Positions 29,058 through 41,196 of a DNA stretch of 64,000 bases are shown here, in pieces. The notes beneath the pieces are model-generated. The model was not told where the DNA came from. It did not search any database and was given only the letters and a program-made list of their open reading frames with translations. Within the stretch, counting starts at the first letter, position 1; every line of letters starts with the position of its first letter. The stretch is from Acidimicrobiaceae bacterium (GTDB lineage Bacteria; Actinomycetota; Acidimicrobiia; Acidimicrobiales; Aldehydirespiratoraceae). The DNA lies in NCBI GenBank assembly GCA_009837445.1, contig VXTM01000020.1, forward strand, positions 1 to 64,000, read 5' to 3'. The translations under genes and the position numbers were made by a program.

Positions 29058-30307
29058 GGCCGCTCCCTGCTGTCGCTGGTGTCCTGATCGTCGGCGGGGC
29101 CGCCGCTGGCGGAGCCCATGAGCGAGACCGCGACGTCGAGCACCGCCCGGGCCGCCTCCCGCTTGGTGGTCAGCGGGACATGATGGCGAGCGCCGTCGGC
29201 GGTGAACATCACGATCTCGTTGGTGTCATGACCGAAGCCGACATGCTGCTTGGACACGTCGTTGGCCACGATCACGTCGAGGTTCTTGCGGCGCAGCTTG
29301 GCGACGGCGTTCGATTCGATGTCCTCGGTCTCGGCCGCGAACCCGACGAGCACCTGACCGGGTCCCTTCGAGGCGCCCAGCGCGGCCAGGATGTCGGCTG
29401 TGGGCTCCAGCTCCACCGCGGGCACACCCTGGTCCTTCTTGAGCTTGGTGCCCGAGGGTTGCGCGGGCCGGAAGTCGGCCACCGCGGCCGCCATCACCAC
29501 CAAGTCGGCGTGCGGTGCTTCGAGCTCCACTGCGGCGGCCATCTCAGCAGCCGTCTCCACGGCCACCACCCGGGCTGGCACTCCGGCGGCCCGCTCGCTC
29601 TGGGTGGTGACCAGGACCACGTCCGCGCCCCGGGCCGCGGCCTCCTCGGCGAGCGCCGCGCCCTGCTTGCCAGAGGACCGGTTACTGACGAAGCGCACCG
29701 CGTCGATCGGCTCGCGGGTCCCGCCCGAGGTGACCAGCACCCTTGTCCCGGCCAGGTCTGGAACGGTCAGCACCGCCTCCACCGCGGCGACGATCTCCGT
29801 CGGCTCGGCCATCCGGCCGGGTCCGGCGTCGCCTCCCGCCAGAGGCCCATCGGAGGGGCCTACCATGGTGACCCCGCGTTGGGTGAGTACAGCCAGATTC
29901 TCCTGCACCGACGGCTGCTCCCACATCTCGGTGTGCATCGCCGGGGCCAGCACCACCGGCGCCCGGGTGGCCAGAAGGGTGGCCGTCAGCACGTCGCCGG
30001 AGCGGCCGGTGCGCAGATCCGATATCAGCCTGGCAGTGGCCGGACACACGACGACGGCGTCGGCCCTCTGACCCGCCGCGGTATGAGGGATCGGCCCGGA
30101 CCGATCATTCCAGAGCGAAGTGATCGCCGGTTCCGAGGCCAGAGCCGAGAAGGTGGTCTCCCCCACCATCCGCAGCGCACCATCGGTGAGCACCGGCACG
30201 ACATGGGCTCCGTGGCCCACCAGCCGCCGGCACACCTCCACGGCCTTGTAAGCGGCGATGCCGCCGGTCACGCCGACCACCACGCAGCGGCCGTTGAGCG
30301 CGCTCAT
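29054..30307 (-). CDS. coaBC: Phosphopantothenoylcysteine synthetase/decarboxylase
   Basis: A bifunctional coenzyme A pathway enzyme. The N-terminal CoaC half is an FMN flavoprotein ([37 protein letters not shown]). The CoaB ligase half begins near residue 185 ([27 protein letters not shown]). The loop normally written C/AxxGxGRM reads GGDAGPGRM. At 417 residues it is typical. ATG start, 21 bases after rpoZ; coupled to metK. Confidence 0.96.
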   Translation of the reverse strand: MSALNGRCVVVGVTGGIAAYKAVEVCRRLVGHGAHVVPVLTDGALRMVGETTFSALASEPAITSLWNDRSGPIPHTAAGQRADAVVVCPATARLISDLRTGRSGDVLTATLLATRAPVVLAPAMHTEMWEQPSVQENLAVLTQRGVTMVGPSDGPLAGGDAGPGRMAEPTEIVAAVEAVLTVPDLAGTRVLVTSGGTREPIDAVRFVSNRSSGKQGAALAEEAAARGADVVLVTTQSERAAGVPARVVAVETAAEMAAAVELEAPHADLVVMAAAVADFRPAQPSGTKLKKDQGVPAVELEPTADILAALGASKGPGQVLVGFAAETEDIESNAVAKLRRKNLDVIVANDVSKQHVGFGHDTNEIVMFTADGARHHVPLTTKREAARAVLDVAVSLMGSASGGPADDQDTSDSRERP

Positions 30308-30328
30308 GGAGTCCTCGTGGACCTCTTG

Positions 30329-30703
30329 TCAGGCGCCGACGTCACCGGCAGGTTCCGGGGAGTCACCCCCAGCACCGCTCTGCTCCGGGTCGCTCACATC
30401 CTGGAGATGTGCTCCCTCGAGCGGACCGGTCTCGTCGGCCGGCGGTTCGGCGTCGGGGTCGACCTCGACCGCCTCGATCTTGCCCGCGGCGACCTCCTCC
30501 AGGGCGATCGACAGGGGCTTGGACGAAGTGGAGACCACCTGCGGCGGCACGGATGCACCGATACCCCCGCCGAGCTGACCGAAGTAGTTGGTGATCTCGC
30601 GGCTTCGAAGCGCAGCCAGGGTCACCAGAACGAACTTGGACTCCGTCCGCTCGAGCAGGTCTTCGATGGCAGGCGTCATCATCGTGTCGTAGCCGTGGGC
30701 CAT
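30329..30703 (-). CDS. rpoZ: RNA polymerase omega subunit
   Basis: A small subunit that helps assemble the beta' subunit. The actinobacterial form is recognisable: MTPAIEDLLERTESKFVLV, the SREITNYFGQLGGG stretch and SKPLSIALEEVAAGKI. An acidic C-terminal tail of about 40 residues is additional and probably disordered. The 100-base gap to gmk carries a TAGCGT hexamer but no clear promoter. Confidence 0.93.
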   Translation of the reverse strand: MAHGYDTMMTPAIEDLLERTESKFVLVTLAALRSREITNYFGQLGGGIGASVPPQVVSTSSKPLSIALEEVAAGKIEAVEVDPDAEPPADETGPLEGAHLQDVSDPEQSGAGGDSPEPAGDVGA

Positions 30704-30803
30704 GGCGCGCTCCGCTGGATCGGCCGACTAGGGAATCATCACGCTACCAGCGGCACCAGGAGTTCCGAACGGATGGGAGGAGCCGCGCTTGCCCAAGAGA
30801 TGC

Positions 30804-31385
30804 TCAGGTACGCGCCGAAGCTGACCGGCGCCGCTCCCGATCCGAAGCGATGAGGGACTCGATCGCCTCCACGGCCCGGCTAAGGTCGTCGTTCACCACA
30901 ATCTCATAGCCCATCTTGAGGGCCTCGGCTCGTTCCGAGGCGGTCTTCCTCATCCGGCGAGCGATCGTGGTTGGATCGTCACCCCTGAGCTCGAGCCGGG
31001 CCCTCTGATGCTCCGGGCTGGGCGCGTCGACGAAGATCAGCAGGGCGTCAGACAGCAGCTCCCGGACCTGCTGCCCTCCCCGCACGTCGATCTCCAGCAC
31101 CACGTCGGATCCCTCGGGAGGGTCCGGAACCGGCGTGCCCTGCAGGTAGTCGAGGAACTCGACCCACTCGAGAAACCCATCAGCCGCGATCGCGGCCTCG
31201 AAGGCGGCGCGGTCCACGAATCGATAGGCGTCGGCCGGTTCGGAAGGCCGCCGGGGTCGGGTGGTCCACGACCGCGACAGCCACAGCTTCGGGTCGCGCT
31301 CCATGAGCCGTTCGACGATCGTGCCCTTGCCCACACCCCCCGGGCCGGAGACGATGATGACCGATCGGCCCGCTAGCGAGGTCAC
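30804..31385 (-). CDS. gmk: Guanylate kinase
   Basis: Phosphorylates GMP to GDP. The P-loop is SGPGGVGKGT near residue 13; RSWTTRPRRPSE and VVLEIDVRGGQQV follow. The GMP-binding segment reads YLQGTPVPDPPEGSD instead of the usual YYGTPxxxVxxAL form, so that region is altered and a few residues shorter. The GTG start has no Shine-Dalgarno but a -10 hexamer 6 bases upstream. Confidence 0.95.
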   Translation of the reverse strand: MTSLAGRSVIIVSGPGGVGKGTIVERLMERDPKLWLSRSWTTRPRRPSEPADAYRFVDRAAFEAAIAADGFLEWVEFLDYLQGTPVPDPPEGSDVVLEIDVRGGQQVRELLSDALLIFVDAPSPEHQRARLELRGDDPTTIARRMRKTASERAEALKMGYEIVVNDDLSRAVEAIESLIASDRERRRSASART

Positions 31386-31391
31386 CCCGCG

Positions 31392-31397
31392 AGGCTA
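31392..31397 (-). promoter_or_regulatory. -10 hexamer TAGCCT of gmk, leaderless configuration
   Basis: TAGCCT ends exactly 6 bases before the gmk GTG on the minus strand. No -35 consensus is evident at 16 to 18 bases. Confidence 0.5.
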
Positions 31398-31451
31398 CCG
31401 AGGCGAGCGCACCACGGCCGTATCCACGGCCGCGCCCGGAACCTCGTGCGG

Positions 31452-31763
31452 TCAGCCGAAGTCCGCGAGCAGTTGACTCCTCTGCCTGCTCCCTAGCCCG
31501 CGCAAGCGACGGCTGTCGGAAATCCCGATCCGCTCCATCGCCTTGCGTGCCTTCACCTTGCCCACGCCCGGCAGCGACTCGAGTACGGCCAGCACTTTCA
31601 TCTTGCCAACGGTGTCATCGTCGACCCGGCCGAGCAGGTCCGACAATGAGACGTCGCCAGCCTTGAGCTGGACGCGAAGCTCCGCGCGCTCCCGCCGAAC
31701 CGCGGCAGCCTTGAGCAACGCCTCGCGGCGGACCTCGTCTGAAATGGAAAAGGGTTGAGCCAT
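31452..31763 (-). CDS. mihF: Actinobacterial integration host factor
   Basis: A small nucleoid-associated, DNA-binding protein restricted to Actinobacteria, essential in mycobacteria. The 103-residue protein has the charged N-terminal helix (RREALLKAAAVRRERAELR) and the helix-turn region LESLPGVGKVKARKAMERIGI. The track ORF to 31943 includes sequence overlapping pyrF out of frame; the ATG at 31763 gives the family length. TAATCT (31772-31777) sits 8 bases upstream. It is placed before gmk as in other actinobacteria. Confidence 0.95.
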   Translation of the reverse strand: MAQPFSISDEVRREALLKAAAVRRERAELRVQLKAGDVSLSDLLGRVDDDTVGKMKVLAVLESLPGVGKVKARKAMERIGISDSRRLRGLGSRQRSQLLADFG

Positions 31764-31851
31764 GGGGTACGAGATTAGCTGAGCTTGCGCTAGCGCGCCA
31801 GCAATCCCCGTGTTCACTTCAAGCGCAACGACTTCGAATTCGTTACTCTCG

Positions 31852-32532
31852 TTACTGCTGGAGGCTTCGATGCAGACGCTCGGCCGCCTCAACGGGGTCG
31901 GCGGCTCTCGTGACGGGCCTGCCCACGACCAGCAGGTCGGCACCGGCCGCCAGGGCCTGGACCGGCGAAGCGACCCGCCGCTGATCGTCCACCGAGTCCC
32001 CCGCGAGGCGGATGCCCGGAACGGCCCGGATCAGCTCCGGGCGGATGTGGCGTGTCGCGGTCAGGTCGGGAGCGGCGCACACCACGCCGGCGCAGCCGGC
32101 CTCGAACGCCACCTCCATGCGCTCTGCCACCAGGTCGCGGGTGGCGGCCACCTCGGCCTCGCTGGTGAGCACGGTCACGGCCAGAACTCCCGCAGGGCGG
32201 GTCGCCCCCTCGGCCAGCCCTTCGGCGCCGGCCCGGAGCATCTCGGTGCCGCCGGCGGCATGGATCGTCAGGTATGACACGCCGAGCTCGCCCACGACGC
32301 GGGCTGCTCTGGCCACCGTGTTGGGAATGTCGTGGAGCTTCAGATCGCAGAAGACGTCGTAGCCGAGGTCGATCATGACCCCGATGGCTTCGGGACCGGC
32401 AGCGGTGTACAGCTCCAGGCCGATCTTGGCGACGCGGAAGTGCCCGGCAAGGGATCGGGCCAGCCGGGTCGCGGCCACCAGGTCGTCGACGTCGAGCGCT
32501 ACCGCGAGCCGGTCACGCACCCCTTCATCCAT
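31852..32532 (-). CDS. pyrF: Orotidine 5'-phosphate decarboxylase
   Basis: The last step of UMP synthesis. The catalytic DLKLHDIPNTV segment and the C-terminal phosphate site VVGRPVTRAADP are present. At 226 residues it is the short bacterial type, not the longer type of mycobacteria and streptomycetes. GGAGGGA precedes the ATG. The 79-base gap after pyrD contains an AT-rich stretch (TAGAGAATAAT) that might provide an internal promoter. Confidence 0.96.
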   Translation of the reverse strand: MDEGVRDRLAVALDVDDLVAATRLARSLAGHFRVAKIGLELYTAAGPEAIGVMIDLGYDVFCDLKLHDIPNTVARAARVVGELGVSYLTIHAAGGTEMLRAGAEGLAEGATRPAGVLAVTVLTSEAEVAATRDLVAERMEVAFEAGCAGVVCAAPDLTATRHIRPELIRAVPGIRLAGDSVDDQRRVASPVQALAAGADLLVVGRPVTRAADPVEAAERLHRSLQQ

Positions 32533-32611
32533 CGGCTGCTCCCTCCATGCCTCGATTATTCTCTATGACGCCGAACATCCCCTCATTAGAGGCTCTTACC
32601 CGCCCGGCGTC

Positions 32612-33532
32612 TCAGTGAGCTGCTCCGACCAGTTCAGCCACGCCGGCCAGATCGTTGTCGTCGCACCACTGCTCCAGCTCGGCGAGCACCCTCCACGGAG
32701 CGCGGGGGTCGGCGAAGATGGCCGTGCCCACCTGCACGGCCGACGCGCCGGCCATCAGCATCTCAACAGCATCCGCGCCGGTGGCCACCCCGCCCACACC
32801 GACGATGGGCACCGCCGGGAGCTCCGCATGAACGTCGTAGACGGCCCGAACCGCCACTGGATGCAGGGCTGCGCCGCTCACGCCGCCGCGCTGCCCGCCG
32901 AGGGCCGGGCGCCGGTTCTCGATGTCGATGACCAGCCCTGACAGCGTGTTGGTCAGCACCACCGCCTCCGCACCGCCCCGCACTGCGGCCGTAGCCACCT
33001 CTACCAGTTCGGGTGTGTTGGGGCTGAGCTTGGCCCAGCGCGGCCGCCCGCATCCGGCGGTGGCGGCCACCACCGCCTCGGTCGCCTCGGCCGAATGGGC
33101 GAACATCCGCATGCCGTCCTCGGTGTTGGGGCACGACACGTTCACCTCGACGGCCACAATCTGGGGAGGCCCGGTCGCCAGAAGTTCAGCGGCGCGACGG
33201 TAGGCGTCGACAGTGTCGCCCCAGATGCTGGCCACCACGTCGGCGCCTGCGTCGATGAGGGCGGGCAGGTCGTCGTCGAGCCAGGCGGCCACCCCCGGGC
33301 CCTGAAGCCCCACACTGTTGATCATCCCCGCCGCAGGAGAGCGCAACGGGTGCAGCCTGGGCGGCGGGTTGCCCGGCCACGCTCCGTCGCGCAGCGACTT
33401 CACCACCACCGCGCCGAGATCACGAAGCGCACCGTAGGGCGCCAGCTCCGCGCCGTGCCCCGACGCGCCCGACGCCGTCATAACCGGCGCCCGCAGCCCA
33501 ACGCTGCCGACCTGGGTCGCCAGCTCGGCCAT
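32612..33532 (-). CDS. pyrD: Dihydroorotate dehydrogenase, class 1
   Basis: Oxidises dihydroorotate to orotate with FMN. The active-site loop NVSCPNTEDG carries the class 1 catalytic cysteine (class 2 enzymes have serine). GGVSGAALHPVAVR and GVGGVATGADAVEMLMAGAS bind the phosphate of FMN. The sequence looks closest to class 1B, which normally works with the PyrK electron-transfer subunit, but no pyrK is present in this operon. The ATG follows the carB TAG with no gap. Confidence 0.94.
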   Translation of the reverse strand: MAELATQVGSVGLRAPVMTASGASGHGAELAPYGALRDLGAVVVKSLRDGAWPGNPPPRLHPLRSPAAGMINSVGLQGPGVAAWLDDDLPALIDAGADVVASIWGDTVDAYRRAAELLATGPPQIVAVEVNVSCPNTEDGMRMFAHSAEATEAVVAATAGCGRPRWAKLSPNTPELVEVATAAVRGGAEAVVLTNTLSGLVIDIENRRPALGGQRGGVSGAALHPVAVRAVYDVHAELPAVPIVGVGGVATGADAVEMLMAGASAVQVGTAIFADPRAPWRVLAELEQWCDDNDLAGVAELVGAAH

Positions 33533-36877
<3,345 letters not shown>

Positions 36878-36900
36878 GGCATCGACCTCCGGGAATCCCG

Positions 36901-38022
36901 TTACGCCGCGGCACGGCAGCGGTCCATCATCTCGGCGAACTTCGAGAAGTGGTGCCGGGCGTCGTGGGGGCCCGGTCCGGCCTCGGGGTGGTACTGCACG
37001 CTGAAGGCGTCGGCGCCGTCGACGGAAAGCCCCGCCAGGGTGCCGTCGTTGAGGCACACGTGGGTCTCGGTCACGCCCGGCACCGACCCTGCCACCACCG
37101 CGAAGTTGTGGTTCTGGCTGGTGATCTCGATGCGCCCGGTGGCGGTGCATTGAACGGGCACGTTTCCGCCGTGGTGGCCGAAGCGCATCTTGAAGGTGCG
37201 ACCACCTAGGGACAGTGCCAGCAGCTGGTGGCCCAAACAGATCCCGAAGACCGGGACCGTGCCGACGAGGGTGCGCAGCGCTTCGATGGCCGGTCCGGCC
37301 AGCTCCGGGTCGCCGGGCCCGTTGCTGAGGAACACACCGTCGGGCTGCCTCGCCAGCACCTCCGCCGCGGGTGTGTGGGCGGGCACGACGGTCACGGTCG
37401 CCAGCTCCTGTAGGCAGTCCAGGATGGTGGACTTGATGCCCAGGTCGTAAGCCACTACCCGGTAGGCGCCGGTGCCGACCGTGTAGGGATGCTCGGTAGT
37501 GACCTCAGCGACGAGGTCGATGCCGCTGGTGCCGGGCTCGGCCCGGGCCGCGGCCAGCAGCGTGGCCTCGGCGGCCGTTCCGAACGCGCCGGGCATGGCT
37601 CCTGCGTCACGGATGTGGCGGGTGAGCCGGCGGGTGTCGATTCCGGTGATGGCGGGCACGCCGTGACGGCATAGGTAGTCGTCGAGGCTGCCGGTGGCCC
37701 GCCAGTTGCTGGGCCGCGGGGCCAGATCCCTCACGATCACACCCCGGCAGTGGGGCCGAGCCGACTCGGTGTCCGAGTCGTTGGTGCCGTAGTTGCCTAT
37801 GTGAGGATAGGTGAAGGCGATCATCTGGCCCGCGTAGGAGGGATCGGAGATCACCTCCTGGTACCCGCTCATGACGGTGTTGAACACGACCTCTCCGGAG
37901 GCGACCGAGGCTGGGGCGCCGGCAGCCTCGCCCTCGAACACCTCCCCGTCGCTGAGCACCAGCAGGGCGGGCTCCGGTGCGATCTGGGGTGCAGTCTTGG
38001 ATTCGGTCACCGGCGCGGTCAT
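36901..38022 (-). CDS. carA: Carbamoyl-phosphate synthase small subunit
   Basis: The glutaminase that feeds ammonia to CarB. The class I amidotransferase triad is visible: the nucleophile in [13 protein letters not shown] and the His/Glu pair in [13 protein letters not shown]. The N-terminal domain has the typical [18 protein letters not shown]. The ATG overlaps the pyrC stop (ATGA), and carB follows after 23 bases. Confidence 0.98.
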   Translation of the reverse strand: MTAPVTESKTAPQIAPEPALLVLSDGEVFEGEAAGAPASVASGEVVFNTVMSGYQEVISDPSYAGQMIAFTYPHIGNYGTNDSDTESARPHCRGVIVRDLAPRPSNWRATGSLDDYLCRHGVPAITGIDTRRLTRHIRDAGAMPGAFGTAAEATLLAAARAEPGTSGIDLVAEVTTEHPYTVGTGAYRVVAYDLGIKSTILDCLQELATVTVVPAHTPAAEVLARQPDGVFLSNGPGDPELAGPAIEALRTLVGTVPVFGICLGHQLLALSLGGRTFKMRFGHHGGNVPVQCTATGRIEITSQNHNFAVVAGSVPGVTETHVCLNDGTLAGLSVDGADAFSVQYHPEAGPGPHDARHHFSKFAEMMDRCRAAA

Positions 38023-39356
38023 CGCTGCGGCTCGCCGTCGATCACGACGGGCTCACCGGCCAGCAGGGTGTGGCGGACCCGGCCCCGCAGCGTCCGCCCC
38101 TCGTACGGGGTGTTGCGGCTCGGGCTGGCCATGGCCGCACCCGACACCGTCCAGGTCTCCTGGGGGTCGATCACGCACAGGTTGGCAGGCTCGGTGGGTG
38201 CGATCGGCCGTCCGTGGAGGTCGTCGATGGCGGCGATGGCGGCCGGCCGCCACGACATGAGGGCGACGACCTGCTCTATGGGCAGGTCCAGTTCGGTCAG
38301 GGCCAGCCCCACGGCCGTCTCCAGCCCCAGCATTCCCGGCGGCGCCGAGTCGAACGGCCTTTCCTTGTCGGTGCTGGTGTGGGGGGCGTGGTCGGTGGCG
38401 ATGGCGTCGATGGTCCCGTCGGCCAGCCCGGCCCGGATGGCGGCCACGTCGTCGTCGGGGCGCAGCGGCGGATGGACCTTGAAGACGGTGTCGTAGCTGG
38501 CGCAGCAGGCGTCGGTGAGGGTGAAGTGGTGGGGGGTTGCCTCCGCGGTCACCGGCAGGCCGGCCTCCTTGGCCGCCCGGACCATGGCCACCGACCCGGC
38601 GGTGGACAGGTGCTGGAAGTGCACCCTCGATCCGGTGAGGCGGGCCAGGGCGATGTCGCGCATGACCATCAGCTCCTCGGCCTCGGAGGGCTGGCCGCCC
38701 AGGCCCAGCCGGCTCGACCAGGCCCCCTCGTGCATGTGCCCGCCCGCACTGAGCTCGGCTACCTCGCAATGCTGGGCCAACGCGATCCGGCGGCCGCCAG
38801 CGAGGTGGGCAAGGCCGCCCGCGTACTCGAGGGCCCGGCGCATGACCTGGGCGTCCTGCACGCCGTCGCCGTCGTCGGTGAAGATGCGCACCCCGAGGCG
38901 GGCCAGCTCGGCCATGGGGGCCAGCTCCGCTCCCCGGCGCCCCACGGTGATGGCGGCCGTGGGGTACACGTCGCAGCATGCCCCCGCGCCGAGCTCCTGA
39001 ACCTCGCGCACGACCGCGGCGCAGTCCATGGGCGGGTCGGTGTTGGGCATGGCCACCACCGCAGTGAAGCCTCCGAGGGCTGCTCCCCTGGCTCCGGTGT
39101 CGATGGTCTCGGCGTCCTCGCGGCCCGGCTGGCGCAAGTGGACGTGCAGGTCGACGAGCCCGGGGGCGACGATGCAGCCGGAGGCGTCCAGGGTGCGGTC
39201 GGCGTGGGGGACGTCACCGGAGTCCGGGCCGACCGCGGTGACCCGGCCGTCGCCCACCACCACGTCGGCGCGGCGGCTTCCGGTCGAGTCCACGACGGTC
39301 CCGCCCCGTATGGCGATGGTGCCACCGGTAGCCACGGCGGCGAGTCGGGTGCTCAT
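38019..39356 (-). CDS. pyrC: Dihydroorotase
   Basis: Zinc amidohydrolase closing carbamoyl-aspartate to dihydroorotate. The metal motif DLHVHLRQPG and the late IATDHAPHTSTDKE are present; 445 residues fits the class I type found beside pyrB. The ATG at 39356 overlaps the pyrB stop (ATGA); the track ORF beyond that is out-of-frame pyrB. It overlaps carA by 4 bases. Confidence 0.97.
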   Translation of the reverse strand: MSTRLAAVATGGTIAIRGGTVVDSTGSRRADVVVGDGRVTAVGPDSGDVPHADRTLDASGCIVAPGLVDLHVHLRQPGREDAETIDTGARGAALGGFTAVVAMPNTDPPMDCAAVVREVQELGAGACCDVYPTAAITVGRRGAELAPMAELARLGVRIFTDDGDGVQDAQVMRRALEYAGGLAHLAGGRRIALAQHCEVAELSAGGHMHEGAWSSRLGLGGQPSEAEELMVMRDIALARLTGSRVHFQHLSTAGSVAMVRAAKEAGLPVTAEATPHHFTLTDACCASYDTVFKVHPPLRPDDDVAAIRAGLADGTIDAIATDHAPHTSTDKERPFDSAPPGMLGLETAVGLALTELDLPIEQVVALMSWRPAAIAAIDDLHGRPIAPTEPANLCVIDPQETWTVSGAAMASPSRNTPYEGRTLRGRVRHTLLAGEPVVIDGEPQR

Positions 39357-40324
39357 GCCGCTATCTCCTTCTGGCCCGCAGCCTGGTCGAGCCCGGAGCC
39401 GAGGAGCAGGAACAACACCGCCATGCGCACGGCCACGCCGTTGGCGACCTGCTCGGTGATCACCGCGTTGGGCCGGTCGGCCACGTCGCCGTCGATCTCC
39501 ACGCCTCGGTTCATGGGGCCGGGGTGCATGATGAGCGCGCCCTCGGCGAGGCGGTCGGCCCGCCACGAGTTAAGGCCGTACTCGGCCCTGAACTCCCTGA
39601 GCGAGGGCACCAGGGCGCTGGCCTGACGTTCGAGCTGCATCCTCAGCAGGTAGCAGATGTCGATCTCGCCGAGGATGTCGTCGAAGTCGTGGGTGACGGT
39701 CACGGGCCATCCGTCGAGGCTGGAGGGCAGTAGCGGGCGCGGGGCCACCAGCGTGACTTGGGCGCCCATGGCCGCGAACGCGAGCACGTCGGAGCGGGCC
39801 ACCCGGGAGTGGAGGATGTCGCCGACGATGGCCACCCGGGCGCCGTCGAGGTCGCCGAGGTGGGTGCGGGCGGTGTACAGGTCGAGCAGCGCCTGGGTGG
39901 GATGCTCGTGGCGACCGTCGCCGGCGTTGATGACCGAGGCGTCGATCCAGTTCCCTACCCGATGGGGAACACCAGCACATGAGTGGCGCACGACGATCGC
40001 GTCGATTCCCATGGCGTCGATGGTCTGCACGGTGTCGCGCACCGACTCGCCCTTGTTCACCGACGACGAGCGAACGGTGAAGTTCAGGGTGTCGGCCGAG
40101 AGCTGCTTGGCGGCCGCCTCGAACGACAGCCGGGTGCGGGTGCTGTCCTCGTAGAACAGCCAGGCCACCGTCTTTCCCCGCAGGGCCGGCACCCGCGGGA
40201 TGGCCCGCTCGCTCACCTCCGCGAACGATTCGGTGAGGTCGAGGATGCGTTCCAGGTCGGGACGCACGAGATCATTGATCGACAGCAGGTGCTGGCGTGG
40301 CCGGTCCCGGCCTGATGGGCTCAT
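39353..40324 (-). CDS. pyrB: Aspartate carbamoyltransferase catalytic subunit
   Basis: The committed step of pyrimidine synthesis. Carbamoyl-phosphate residues lie in EDSTRTRLSFE and HPTQALLDLYT; the SVNKGESVRDT loop and HPGPMNRGVEID identify aspartate rather than ornithine specificity. No pyrI is present, so regulation is expected through PyrR. At 323 residues it is normal. It starts 28 bases after pyrR. Confidence 0.98.
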   Translation of the reverse strand: MSPSGRDRPRQHLLSINDLVRPDLERILDLTESFAEVSERAIPRVPALRGKTVAWLFYEDSTRTRLSFEAAAKQLSADTLNFTVRSSSVNKGESVRDTVQTIDAMGIDAIVVRHSCAGVPHRVGNWIDASVINAGDGRHEHPTQALLDLYTARTHLGDLDGARVAIVGDILHSRVARSDVLAFAAMGAQVTLVAPRPLLPSSLDGWPVTVTHDFDDILGEIDICYLLRMQLERQASALVPSLREFRAEYGLNSWRADRLAEGALIMHPGPMNRGVEIDGDVADRPNAVITEQVANGVAVRMAVLFLLLGSGLDQAAGQKEIAA

Positions 40325-40352
40325 GCGGTTGCTCCTGAGCGGTACGGGCGGC

Positions 40353-40919
40353 TCATTCCAACTCCCCCAGGTACACCCCGTCAGGGCCGACGTCGACCAT
40401 CTCGGACCGGCTGGTGGGAAGGTTCTTGCCGACGTAGTCGGGGCGGATCGGCAGTTCCCGATGGCCCCGGTCGACCATTACCGCCAGCTGCACCGCCCGG
40501 GGCCGTCCCCAAGTGTGCAGTGCATCGAGTGCGGCCCGCACGGTGCGGCCGGTGAACAGGACGTCATCGGTGAGCACCACGACCCGGCCGTCGAGGTCGG
40601 CGGGAATGTCGGTGACCGCTTGGGGCAGCACCGGTCGCAGGCCTATGTCGTCGCGGTGCAGGGCCACGTCGAGCGAGCCCACCAGCACCGAGGTTCCCTG
40701 TATCTCCGACAGGGTCTCGGCGATGCGGTGTGCGATGGGTACGCCGCCGGTCTGCAGGCCGATCACGATCAGGTCGTGGGTGCCGTGGTTGCGCTCGATC
40801 ACCTCGTGGGTCATCCGCCGGACGGCCCGCTCCACGTCGTCGGCGGTCATGACCTGGGTCCGAGCACGGAACGTTCCGCTGGCGTGGGGCACCGTGAAGC
40901 GGCGTTCTCGTTCGGCCAT
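40353..40919 (-). CDS. pyrR: Pyrimidine operon regulator PyrR
   Basis: A UMP-sensing RNA-binding regulator with a uracil phosphoribosyltransferase fold. The PRPP motif is VVVLTDDVLFTGRTVRAAL; an RTQVMTADDVERAVRRMTHE helix lies near the N-terminus. The ATG at 40919 has a GGGAGG Shine-Dalgarno; the longer track ORF is antisense to the HAD gene. It leads the pyrRBC-carAB-pyrDF operon, and its target RNA motif sits in its own leader. Confidence 0.96.
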   Translation of the reverse strand: MAERERRFTVPHASGTFRARTQVMTADDVERAVRRMTHEVIERNHGTHDLIVIGLQTGGVPIAHRIAETLSEIQGTSVLVGSLDVALHRDDIGLRPVLPQAVTDIPADLDGRVVVLTDDVLFTGRTVRAALDALHTWGRPRAVQLAVMVDRGHRELPIRPDYVGKNLPTSRSEMVDVGPDGVYLGELE

Positions 40920-40933
40920 TATTTCCTCCCGTT

Positions 40934-40951
40934 CGGGCCTCACCGGACCCG
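40934..40951 (-). promoter_or_regulatory. PyrR-binding RNA loop in the pyrR leader
   Basis: In the transcript, CGGG-UCCGGUGAGG-CCCG forms a stem-loop that contains UCCGGUGAGGC, matching the known PyrR recognition pattern UCCNGNGAGGY. It ends 3 bases before the Shine-Dalgarno GGGAGG of pyrR. The CCCG arm could alternatively pair with the following CGGG that adjoins the Shine-Dalgarno. This arrangement favours translational control, as in mycobacteria, rather than attenuation. Confidence 0.65.
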
Positions 40952-40969
40952 TTTTACGGTCGGGCGGCG

Positions 40970-40975
40970 ACGGTA
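40970..40975 (-). promoter_or_regulatory. Candidate -10 of the pyr operon
   Basis: TACCGT would place the transcription start near 40963, giving a 44-base leader that contains the PyrR loop. No -35 is recognisable. The rest of the 277-base gap to 41197 holds the candidate promoter region of the divergent HAD gene (TAGGAT at 41165-41170) and no ORF that I can support. Confidence 0.35.
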
Positions 40976-41196
40976 TCACCGGTCGCGCCAACACGCGCGC
41001 ATGGCTTCGATGCAAGCTCTGAGCTCGGTCTTTGTGGCGCCATTGGAGAGCAGGTCGTGACCGGGGACTTCGTCGCCGAGGCCGGTCGTCATCGTGGCTG
41101 CCACTACCAGCCGGCCCTCTTGCGCGGCACGACCTCATCACAACCGAAACAAGTGGTGTGTGCATAGGATGACGCTTCGATGCGATTGGCTCGCCG

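Noticed and set aside
29058-30307. Possible SAM riboswitch before metK
   Set aside because: metK overlaps the coaBC stop by 4 bases, so there is no leader in which a riboswitch could sit.
41004-41183. GCTTCGATGC repeated at 41004 and 41174, upstream of pyrR and the HAD gene
   Set aside because: Only 10 bases, also found inside pyrF; no palindrome or fixed spacing to a start, so probably chance.
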